DNA of 6,200 nt from Flavobacteriales bacterium (GTDB lineage: Bacteria > Bacteroidota > Bacteroidia > Flavobacteriales_F > PHOS-HE28). This document shows, piece after piece, positions 1 to 5,201 of this stretch. The DNA lies in NCBI GenBank assembly GCA_025455765.1, contig JALOLX010000089.1:1-6200 (forward strand), written 5' to 3'. The notes beneath the pieces were generated by a model. The model was not told the DNA's origin. It saw nothing but the letters and a program-made list of their open reading frames with translations, and did no database searches. Position numbers and translations under genes: made by a program. Positions within the stretch are counted from its first letter, which is position 1, and the number at the start of each line of letters is the position of its first letter.

Positions 1-45
1 GACCAGGCCAAGTTCGCCGCCATGAAGGCGAAGCTGGGCCAGTAA
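1..45 (+). CDS. C-terminal end of an unidentified protein (partial)
   Basis: The first 14 codons read DQAKFAAMKAKLGQ and end at a TAA stop at 43-45. The frame is open to the window edge, and a strong terminator hairpin starts 20 bases after the stop, as expected for the end of a real gene. The visible peptide is a short, lysine- and alanine-rich, probably helical tail. That is too little to assign a family, and no function is proposed. The gene is convergent with the dipeptide epimerase gene to its right. Confidence 0.6.
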   Translation, partial: DQAKFAAMKAKLGQ

Positions 46-64
46 GGTCGAACGACCGAACAGG

Positions 65-98
65 GAAGGCCGGGCCGTTGGGTCCGGCCTTCGTCATT
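65..98 (+). terminator. Rho-independent-like terminator after the left-edge gene
   Basis: Bases 65-76 (GAAGGCCGGGCC) pair with 81-92 (GGTCCGGCCTTC) in a 12-bp stem with one G-T pair and a GTTG tetraloop. The stem is followed by GTCATT, so the T-tract is weak, but the stem is long, GC-rich and begins only 20 bases after the stop at 45. A smaller inverted repeat, GGTCGAACGACC (46-57), lies between the stop and this hairpin. The position supports termination of the plus-strand gene ending at 45. Confidence 0.7.
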
Positions 99-152
99 AA
101 CGGCCGGAGCTGTTGCTGACCCTAGCGAACGGCAGCGCAATGAAGAACTGAC

Positions 153-185
153 CAGCATACGAACGACAACGATCGCGGTATGCTG
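153..185. repeat. 8-bp inverted repeat in the convergent intergenic gap
   Basis: CAGCATAC (153-160) is a perfect inverted match to GTATGCTG (178-185), with a 17-base loop. It sits in the non-coding gap 93-295 between two convergent genes. No convincing reading frame or RNA family was recognised in this gap. Other small symmetries there are GGCCG/CGGCC (229-233/247-251), a perfect 12-bp palindrome GACCAGCTGGTC (253-264), a second copy of CTGACCAGC (148-156 and 251-259), and an AT-rich hairpin at 286-299 that overlaps the epimerase stop. Any of these could help end minus-strand transcription, but none has a good U-tract. The function is unknown. Confidence 0.4.
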
Positions 186-295
186 AACGGGAGAGAAGCT
201 TCACCACAATGACCGGTGCTAGAGCGGGGGCCGAACAGCCGATCAACGGCCTGACCAGCTGGTCCCCAGCGAACTACAACTTAACATAATATAAA

Positions 296-1345
296 TTATG
301 CGCCAATATGGGTGAAGTCAAGAACGGTTCCGGGACGACGCTGCACACCAATACCGACCGGTCCATCCACCGCCATTCGGCCGGCCTCCAACCGCAACCC
401 TTGGAACGGATCGTTCGCCAATAACCACGGACCGTCCAGATCCAGCAGTTCAGCACAGTTGCGCAGCGCCAACATCGCGCCGCAGCCCAACGAGCTCTCG
501 CTCATGCTTCCGAGCATCACCCGCAGCCCCAGCGCCCGCGCCCGTTCCGCCATGGCCAGCGCCACATCCAGCCCGCCGCACTTCATCAGCTTCAAGTTCA
601 CCCCGTCGAACGCTTCCACCGCGCGCTCCAGCTCCTCCAAACCTTGAACGCTCTCATCGGCATACACCGGAACGTCCACCACCTTGCGCAGCGCCTGGTG
701 CAGGTCCCAGCGGTCCATGGCGAACGGCTGTTCAAGCCCGACCACACGCTCAGCACCCAACACCTCCACAGCTGTCACCGCCTCGGCCACATCTGTCCAG
801 CCTTGGTTAGCGTCCAGAAAGAACCGTCGGTCAACTGCGAGGCGCAGATGCTCCAGCACGGCCCTGTCGTTCGCCGCCCCCAGCTTCACCTTCAGCACCT
901 CGGTGACCGGTAACTCACTGATCTTCTGGTCTATGGATGCCACATCGGTGTGCCCAAGGGTCACCATGGCCTGAGACTTTTCCACGATCGGCCCACAGGT
1001 TCTCAACAAGCTTTCAACAGACCAGCCTATTCGCTTGGCGTTCAGGTCCATCAATGCCATCTGCAAAGCAGCGCGTGCCGGTGGCAAGAGCTGAGCGGCG
1101 GAAGGCACGGACAGCATGGCACCCTGCTTCAGTTCAGCGCCGCTTAACTTCCAGTAACGAGCGAGATCAGCATATACAGAATCCTGATAATAAGGCAGAT
1201 ATGGAGGAAGTGTCGCTTCTCCATAGCCGGTGTGACCTTCATCGGTGATCTGTACGAACACCGTGTCCGTACCATCGCGCAAGCCATGGGCCGTGCCGAA
1301 GGGATGGATGAAGCGCAGCCGGTATTTCGCAAGGGAGAACTGCAT
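296..1345 (-). CDS. Dipeptide epimerase (L-Ala-D/L-Glu epimerase-like, enolase superfamily)
   Basis: This is a cytoplasmic enolase-superfamily enzyme of the muconate-lactonizing subgroup, 349 aa with the start chosen here. The N-terminal capping domain (about 1-115) carries the loop PFGTAHGLRDGTD. The barrel shows the full catalytic set: the KxK pair Lys152/Lys154 (LKVKLG), metal ligands Asp178 (FLDANQGW), Glu205 (GLEQP) and Asp230 (YADES), and general base Lys252 (NLKLMKCGG). Asp302-x-Asp304 (LLDLDGP) matches the DxD that, in known dipeptide epimerases, binds the substrate amino group and separates them from succinylbenzoate synthases and racemases. The likely role is epimerising L-Ala-D-Glu from murein peptides so that it can be degraded; the exact dipeptide preference cannot be read from sequence. 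The start at 1345 gives the family-like N-terminus MQFSLAKYRLRF. An ATG at 1372 with AGGA upstream is a plausible alternative (358 aa). The ATG at 1453 lies upstream of a terminator and is unlikely. No key residue is missing. Confidence 0.92.
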   Translation of the reverse strand: MQFSLAKYRLRFIHPFGTAHGLRDGTDTVFVQITDEGHTGYGEATLPPYLPYYQDSVYADLARYWKLSGAELKQGAMLSVPSAAQLLPPARAALQMALMDLNAKRIGWSVESLLRTCGPIVEKSQAMVTLGHTDVASIDQKISELPVTEVLKVKLGAANDRAVLEHLRLAVDRRFFLDANQGWTDVAEAVTAVEVLGAERVVGLEQPFAMDRWDLHQALRKVVDVPVYADESVQGLEELERAVEAFDGVNLKLMKCGGLDVALAMAERARALGLRVMLGSMSESSLGCGAMLALRNCAELLDLDGPWLLANDPFQGLRLEAGRMAVDGPVGIGVQRRPGTVLDFTHIGA

Positions 1346-1415
1346 GCTGCGAAGGTGCAGCACCGGCCGCATCGTCCTACCCACAGCGCTCATCAACTGT
1401 GAACGATCGGCCACG

Positions 1416-1445
1416 AAAAAGCCCCGAGGTCCTTCCCCGGGGCTT
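1416..1445 (-). terminator. Rho-independent terminator of the SRPBCC/GyrI-like gene
   Basis: Read on the minus strand, AAGCCCCG (1445-1438) pairs with CGGGGCTT (1426-1419) around an 11-base loop, and a TTTTT run ends at 1416. It begins about 19 bases after the stop of the gene at 1464-2507. This is a classic GC stem plus U-tract. It separates that gene from the epimerase downstream, which implies that the epimerase has its own promoter or depends on read-through. No clear Bacteroidota-type promoter was found in 1346-1415. Confidence 0.85.
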
Positions 1446-1463
1446 CTCCTCATCCACGTGGGA

Positions 1464-2507
1464 TCACTTCACCATGTAGTAGATGTTCGTCAGCCACTTG
1501 GCGGTATCGGGCTCGGCCATCGGGTCGGTCACGTACTCTTCGATCACGTTGCCATAGTGCGTGAGGCCCTTGTCCTGGATGTACTTGTCCAGCGCCATGT
1601 GGGCCTTCATGCTGCCGTCGTAGTCGCCGTAGTAGGCCACCTTCAGCATGCGGCCGGCGGGTATCACATGCGTAGTGAAGCCCTTCACCTCGGTCCTGGC
1701 ATCACCTTTCACCGGCATGGCGGCCATCAGATCGGCGGTCTGGTCCTGCTCGTTCCATTCCCAATAGACCGCACTCGGAGCACCGGCGAATTCCAACTTG
1801 GCTTCACCAACCGCTGCAGCGGCCGCGCCGAACTGGGCGGCGAAGAAGGGCTGCATGGCGCTCCATGTCAGCTTCGTGTTGCGCGTACCGATGTAGACCT
1901 GCTCGCCGTTCGTAATGGTCTCGATGTGATAGCCGTCCACGGTATGCTCGGCCTCGGCGGCCAGGGCTTCGGCGCGGGCGGTCTCCACCACGGTCTTCAG
2001 CTTCGCCAGTCCACGCTCGAAGTCTGCACCGATCATCTCGTCCATGTTCATGAAGACGCCCATGATGCGCCCCATGAAGTTATTCTCACCGCTCATGCGC
2101 CACACCATCCGGGTGCTATCTCCGCGCGGCTCCAGCTCGTAGTCCACCATGCTCTTCGACTCGAACGGTTCGATGAAGTGCAGTTCGCAGGTCACCTTCT
2201 TGTCCGGCTCCATGGCCACGATGCGCTGGCTTCCGGTGCCCACGGTATCGCCTTTCCACGACCACACGGCCCCCACTGTACCGTCGGTACCTTCAATGGT
2301 CTGCACCTGGTCCTTGTCCATCTCCTGCCAGGGTCCCCACTCCTTCATATGGTCCAATTTGCTCACGTAGGTGTACACCTCGGAAGGGGATGCCGCCATG
2401 GTGGTACTGCGTTCCACGGTGTAGCTGCCCGGCCCGATCAAACCCAGAACGAGCAGGATCGCCAACACGGCGAACACGATGATGAGGATGGTCTTGAGTG
2501 CACGCAT
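1464..2507 (-). CDS. Membrane-anchored SRPBCC domain plus GyrI-like (effector-binding) domain protein
   Basis: This is a 347-aa two-domain protein. Residues 5-26 form one hydrophobic segment (TILIIVFAVLAILLVLGL), read as an N-terminal membrane anchor. Residues about 29-170 look like an SRPBCC/polyketide-cyclase-type lipid-binding fold, starting YTVERSTTMAASPSEVYTYV, with the characteristic WGPW, a strand-rich middle and a long C-terminal helix ending near GLAKLKTVVE. After an Ala/Glu-rich linker, residues about 190-347 match the GyrI-like/AraC effector-binding pattern: AYYGDYDGSMKAHMALDKYI, then EEYVTDP, then a terminal TNIYYMVK. Both domain types usually bind hydrophobic or bulky small ligands. 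No DNA-binding domain is present, so it is not a classical regulator. The ligand and role are unknown. The start at 2507 puts the hydrophobic segment right at the N-terminus; an in-frame ATG at 2558 would add 17 residues of atypical sequence. It is divergent from the lipoprotein gene at 2758 and is followed by its own terminator. Confidence 0.85.
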   Translation of the reverse strand: MRALKTILIIVFAVLAILLVLGLIGPGSYTVERSTTMAASPSEVYTYVSKLDHMKEWGPWQEMDKDQVQTIEGTDGTVGAVWSWKGDTVGTGSQRIVAMEPDKKVTCELHFIEPFESKSMVDYELEPRGDSTRMVWRMSGENNFMGRIMGVFMNMDEMIGADFERGLAKLKTVVETARAEALAAEAEHTVDGYHIETITNGEQVYIGTRNTKLTWSAMQPFFAAQFGAAAAAVGEAKLEFAGAPSAVYWEWNEQDQTADLMAAMPVKGDARTEVKGFTTHVIPAGRMLKVAYYGDYDGSMKAHMALDKYIQDKGLTHYGNVIEEYVTDPMAEPDTAKWLTNIYYMVK

Positions 2508-2524
2508 GTCCGGTGAATTTGCCC

Positions 2525-2554
2525 GAAAGATGCAGCTTCCCGCTAGGAAAGCAA
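2525..2554 (-). promoter_or_regulatory. Possible promoter of the SRPBCC/GyrI-like gene
   Basis: On the minus strand a TTG (2554-2552) is followed after 19 bases by CATCTTTC (2532-2525). The Bacteroidota housekeeping consensus is TTG, 17-20 bases, then TAnnTTTG. The -7 box matches at only four of six fixed positions, but the spacing is right and transcription would begin just upstream of the ATG at 2507. If real, it also excludes the longer start at 2558. The match is weak and could be chance. Confidence 0.25.
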
Positions 2555-2607
2555 GCACCTACACTCCCCTTACTGTAACGGTCCGTCACTGATCGGTGAA
2601 TGCTTCA

Positions 2608-2690
2608 AACCACGGATACACACAGATGTACACGGATAAATGCCATCACGACCAGTCCAGATCCGTGTGTATCCGTGTGCATCCGTGGTT
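2608..2690. repeat. 83-bp palindromic element built from a 10-bp repeat
   Basis: The left arm (2608-2637) and right arm (2661-2690) are inverted copies, 26 of 30 positions matching, around a 23-base loop. Each arm is a tandem array of a 10-bp unit. The cores are CACGGAT at 2611, CACAGAT at 2621 and CACGGAT at 2631, then ATCCGTG at 2661, 2671 and 2681. All six starts fall on one 10-bp grid with two empty slots (2641, 2651). The four arm mismatches are all transitions, and each still allows a G-U pair on one strand or the other. The element lies between divergent gene starts (2507 and 2758) and has no evident target-site duplication. It is open in some frames and yields false peptides containing HGYTQMYTD and IRVHPW. 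From memory, similar short ORF translations recur in many unrelated genomes, which suggests a dispersed intergenic repeat; this was not checked. The function is unknown. Confidence 0.85.
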
Positions 2691-2700
2691 GTATTCCCTC

Positions 2701-2731
2701 TTCCCCCAAAGCTGGCACGGTGTTTTCTTTG
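2701..2731 (+). promoter_or_regulatory. Possible promoter of the LPP20-like lipoprotein gene
   Basis: TTTCTTTG (2724-2731) matches five of six fixed positions of the Bacteroidota -7 box TAnnTTTG and lies 26 bases before the ATG at 2758. Twenty bases upstream is TTC (2701-2703), one mismatch from the expected TTG. The palindromic repeat ends only 10 bases upstream of this -33 position, so a bound protein or a DNA structure there could affect the promoter. This was judged by eye from a short motif. Confidence 0.35.
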
Positions 2732-2757
2732 TCACCACCATCCGAACACACCCACCG

Positions 2758-3330
2758 ATGAACTTCCGCACCTCCCCGCTCCTGCTCGCCGCTGCCGTTC
2801 TGGCCCTGAGCGTGAGCCTGCCAGCCTGTAAGAGCAAAAGCTCGCCTGCCGGCACCAAGGTCACCCAACCCTTCAGCGGCAACAAGTACGAGAGCAACGC
2901 CGCCTGGTTCCGGGGCACCGGCCAGGGCGTGAGCATCAAGCAGAACATCGCCCGCGGCAAGGCCGACATCGACGCCAAGAACCAGGTGGCCGCACAGGCC
3001 GGCACCAACATCCGCGCCGTCACCGACCAATACCTCGGCCAGACCGAGAACGCCAACGCCGCCGATGTGGCTGACAAGTTCCAGACCCTCATCCGCGAAG
3101 TGATGAACACCGAACTGGCCGACCTGCGCAAGATCGGCGAAGAGACCTACTACAACGAGACCACCAAGGACTATACCGTCTACGTGGCCTACGAGATCAA
3201 GAAGAACGCCATGTTCCGCTACATGAAGAAGCAGGCCCGCACCGAGGCCAAGATGAGCGAACAGGAACTGAAGGTGCTCGACGAGATCCTCGATCAGGAG
3301 ATCAAAAAGGCCGAAGCGGCCGGTGAGTAA
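2758..3330 (+). CDS. LPP20-family-like lipoprotein
   Basis: This is a 190-aa predicted lipoprotein. The N-terminus has a basic residue (Arg4), a hydrophobic core (LLLAAAVLALSVS) and a lipobox LPAC, giving lipidation at Cys24 after signal peptidase II cleavage. The mature protein starts with a polar linker (KSKSSPAGTK). WFRGTGQG (50-57) followed by ARGKADIDAKNQVA (65-78) is the pattern of LPP20-type domains, in which a short glycine-rich strand precedes a helix. Residues 130-147 (TYYNETTKDYTVYVAYEI) look like a beta hairpin, and 150-190 are a highly charged helix. The role of such proteins is poorly known; a periplasmic or outer-membrane structural role is inference. The frame is open upstream to 2596, but that part runs through the palindromic repeat, so the ATG at 2758, directly before the signal peptide, is chosen. 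It lies 114 bases upstream of the zinc peptidase gene on the same strand. Confidence 0.82.
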   Translation: MNFRTSPLLLAAAVLALSVSLPACKSKSSPAGTKVTQPFSGNKYESNAAWFRGTGQGVSIKQNIARGKADIDAKNQVAAQAGTNIRAVTDQYLGQTENANAADVADKFQTLIREVMNTELADLRKIGEETYYNETTKDYTVYVAYEIKKNAMFRYMKKQARTEAKMSEQELKVLDEILDQEIKKAEAAGE

Positions 3331-3372
3331 TTGTTCCGGAACGCAACAACGGCAAGGACCATGGCGCACAGC

Positions 3373-3402
3373 TGCCGTTCTGTCCGAACTGAACGAACGG
3401 CA
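3373..3402 (+). repeat. 8-bp inverted repeat between the lipoprotein and peptidase genes
   Basis: TGCCGTTC (3373-3380) is a perfect inverted match to GAACGGCA (3395-3402), with a 14-base loop. It lies 42 bases after the lipoprotein stop and 42 bases before the peptidase start. Only a TTT follows (3408-3410), so it is a poor intrinsic terminator. It could be a weak attenuator or an mRNA-stabilising hairpin. The same gap also has a 10-bp palindrome, GTTCCGGAAC (3333-3342). It is unclear whether the two genes share a transcript. Confidence 0.4.
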
Positions 3403-3444
3403 AACCGTTTGTAGGAAAGGTGTACACAACAACCTGAACGAACC

Positions 3445-4122
3445 ATGTTAGGATCCTATGTGATCGCAGGCCTCATCATGCTGGTCAGCTGGCTGGTGGG
3501 CCAACAGTTGAAGAGCCGTTTCGAGAAATACTCGCGCACCCCGCTGCAGAACGGCATGAGCGGACGCGAGGTGGCCGAGCGCATGCTGGCGGACCACGGC
3601 ATCACCAATGTGAAGGTGATCAGCGTGCCCGGCCAGCTCACCGACCACTACAATCCCGCCAACCGCACGGTGAACCTGAGCGAACCGGTGTACCACGCCC
3701 GCAACGCCGCCGCCGCCGCCGTGGCCGCGCACGAGGTGGGCCACGCCGTACAGCACGCCACCGCCTACAGCTGGCTGGAGATGCGCAGCAAGTTGGTGCC
3801 CGCCGTCAGCTTCGTCTCGCAGTGGCTGCAATGGGTGCTGCTCGGCGGCATCCTGCTCATCAACACCTTCCCGCAACTGCTGCTCATCGGCATCGTGCTC
3901 TTTGCCGTCACTACGCTTTTCAGCCTGGTCACGCTACCGGTGGAGTACGACGCCAGCAACCGCGCCCTGGCCTGGATGACCAACCGTGGGATCGTCACCA
4001 GCAGCGAACGCGCCATGAGCGCCGACGCCCTCAAGTGGGCCGCCCGCACCTACGTGGTGGCCGCCATCGGCTCCATCGGCACCCTGCTTTACTACGTGAT
4101 GGTGTACATGAACCGGCGCTGA
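3445..4122 (+). CDS. YugP-family membrane zinc metallopeptidase
   Basis: This 225-aa integral membrane protein matches the YugP/Zn_peptidase_2 family (neutral zinc metallopeptidases of about 225-230 aa). The HExxH zinc site is His96-Glu97-x-x-His100 (AAHEVGHAVQH). The probable third ligand is Glu167 in VEYDASNRA, a conserved pattern in this family. Four hydrophobic segments are visible: about 2-20 (N-terminal anchor), 119-139, 144-166 and 202-222. The soluble catalytic part between the first two includes SVPGQLTDHYNPANRTVNLS, the usual run just before the metal site. The substrate is unknown; a membrane-protein quality-control or processing role is inference. All expected motifs are intact and the length is normal. 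The start at 3445 places the anchor at the N-terminus as in homologues. A run of five GCC codons (3706-3720) encodes an alanine stretch before the active site. The gene ends in a convergent terminator. Confidence 0.93.
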   Translation: MLGSYVIAGLIMLVSWLVGQQLKSRFEKYSRTPLQNGMSGREVAERMLADHGITNVKVISVPGQLTDHYNPANRTVNLSEPVYHARNAAAAAVAAHEVGHAVQHATAYSWLEMRSKLVPAVSFVSQWLQWVLLGGILLINTFPQLLLIGIVLFAVTTLFSLVTLPVEYDASNRALAWMTNRGIVTSSERAMSADALKWAARTYVVAAIGSIGTLLYYVMVYMNRR

Positions 4123-4142
4123 GCAGACCCCGCTCTCCTATC

Positions 4143-4171
4143 AAAGCCCTGCCACAGTGTGGTGGGGCTTT
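4143..4171. terminator. Shared bidirectional terminator hairpin
   Basis: AAAGCCCTGCCAC (4143-4155) pairs with GTGGTGGGGCTTT (4159-4171) in a 13-bp stem with two G-T pairs and a 3-base loop. The A run on one side and the T run on the other make it symmetric, as expected for a hairpin serving both strands. It lies between the convergent stops of the zinc peptidase (4122) and the nuclease-fold lipoprotein (4173), only two bases from the latter. The T-tracts are just three bases on each side. Confidence 0.75.
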
Positions 4172-4172
4172 G

Positions 4173-5201
4173 TCACTCCACCCCCACCACCACCGGCAAG
4201 TGATCGCTGAAGCCGCCCTTGTAGCGCCCGCCGCTGTAGGTCTTGTCCGGCGAGGGGCCGAACTTGGGGTGGCGGAACAGGAGGCGATCGTCGGCAAGGG
4301 CGCGGGCATCGCGGCAATGCGGTAGTAAAGCCTTGCTGACGATGAACTGGTCCAGATAGGCCCATTCGCCGTTGTACTGGTGGCTGCCCTCGCCGGGTTG
4401 GCGGTCCATGCACATCAGGGCGAAGAGGTCGGCGGAGGCCTTGAGGTCGCAGCTGGCCGCCAGTCCTTCCTGTACGCTGCGGTCCTCCGGATGGTCGTTG
4501 AGGTCGCCCATGATGAGGATCTGGGCCGCCGGGTCCTTCGCGAGAAGCTCATCCACCTGGTCGCGGATCACGCGGGCGGCGGCCATGCGCTTGGGTTCGC
4601 TTTCGCGCTGGCCTTCGCGCCGGCTGGGCCAATGGGCCACGAACACGAAGAGGGGCGGCGCGCTGGAACGCTCCAGCTCGGCGTACAGGATGTCGCGCGA
4701 GCGGTCGCCATCCAGGACCAAGGGCAGCGCTACGGATCGACGCACCTTGGCGCGGCGCTGGTCCACCAACAGGGCCACATCGATGCCGCGCTCATCGGGC
4801 GAATCGAAGTGGACCACGGTGTAGGGCGCATCGGCCAGGGAGCCGGTACGAGCGAGGTCCTTCACCACGGCGGCGTTCTCCACCTCCGCAAGACCAATGA
4901 TGCCGGGCAGTTCATCGCCGGTCCAGGAGATGGCGCTGGCCAGTTGCTCCAGCTTGTGGCGGTAGCGTTCTTCGGTCCATTCCAGCTCCCCGCCGGGCAG
5001 GAAGTCCTGGTCGTTGGTGGCCGGATCGTCCTGCGTGTCGAAGAGGTTCTCCACGTTGTAGAACACGGCATGCGTGGGGCCCCAAGGCTGCGGAGTCCCG
5101 ATATCATCGGCGTCGGTGGCATCCGCGGGGGCTGCGGGACCCGGCGCGGAAGCTCCGCAGGCGCACAGGACCGCGAAGAGCAGGATCCACGTGTGTTTCA
5201 T
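4173..5201 (-). CDS. Endonuclease/exonuclease/phosphatase (EEP) family lipoprotein
   Basis: This is a 342-aa protein of the DNase I-like EEP fold with a lipoprotein signal peptide. MKHTWILLFAVLCAC gives a lipobox LCAC with Cys15 as the lipidation site, followed by an Ala/Pro/Asp-rich linker (16-40). The catalytic motifs appear in order: Asn49 (FYNVENLFD), Glu106 (GLAEVEN, metal ligand), Asp141 in RGIDVALL, His190 (AHWPSR), Asp233/Asn235 (MGDLNDHP), Asp284 (YLDQF) and Asp333-His334 (FSDHLP). The active site therefore looks complete. Family members cleave phosphodiester or phosphomonoester bonds in nucleic acids, lipids or inositol phosphates. Here the substrate is unknown; the export signal suggests scavenging of extracellular DNA or phosphate, which is inference. 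The ATG overlaps the stop of the upstream HerA-like gene as ATGA, so the two are probably co-translated. The stop is two bases from a shared terminator. Confidence 0.93.
   Translation of the reverse strand: MKHTWILLFAVLCACGASAPGPAAPADATDADDIGTPQPWGPTHAVFYNVENLFDTQDDPATNDQDFLPGGELEWTEERYRHKLEQLASAISWTGDELPGIIGLAEVENAAVVKDLARTGSLADAPYTVVHFDSPDERGIDVALLVDQRRAKVRRSVALPLVLDGDRSRDILYAELERSSAPPLFVFVAHWPSRREGQRESEPKRMAAARVIRDQVDELLAKDPAAQILIMGDLNDHPEDRSVQEGLAASCDLKASADLFALMCMDRQPGEGSHQYNGEWAYLDQFIVSKALLPHCRDARALADDRLLFRHPKFGPSPDKTYSGGRYKGGFSDHLPVVVGVE

Noticed and set aside
1245..2516. Long plus-strand open frame (423 codons) opposite the SRPBCC/GyrI-like gene and the start of the epimerase
   Set aside because: Its translation is rich in His, Gly, Val and Leu without domain logic, which is typical of the antisense of a GC-rich gene. 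It also crosses two well-supported minus-strand genes and the terminator at 1416-1445.
2608..2690. Reading the palindromic element as a rho-independent terminator or a CRISPR repeat pair
   Set aside because: There is no U-tract after the hairpin, and it lies between divergent starts where no transcript ends. The units are 10 bp, in inverted arrays, with no spacers, so it is not CRISPR.
2605..3432. Minus-strand open frame (275 codons) opposite the LPP20-like lipoprotein
   Set aside because: It runs through the palindromic repeat and the antisense of a lipoprotein with a clear signal peptide. The Leu/Gly/Val-rich product is a typical shadow.
3706..3720. GCC trinucleotide repeat as a possible phase-variation tract
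   Set aside because: Five in-frame GCC codons encode alanines in the peptidase. Length changes would not shift the frame, and such runs are common in GC-rich genes.
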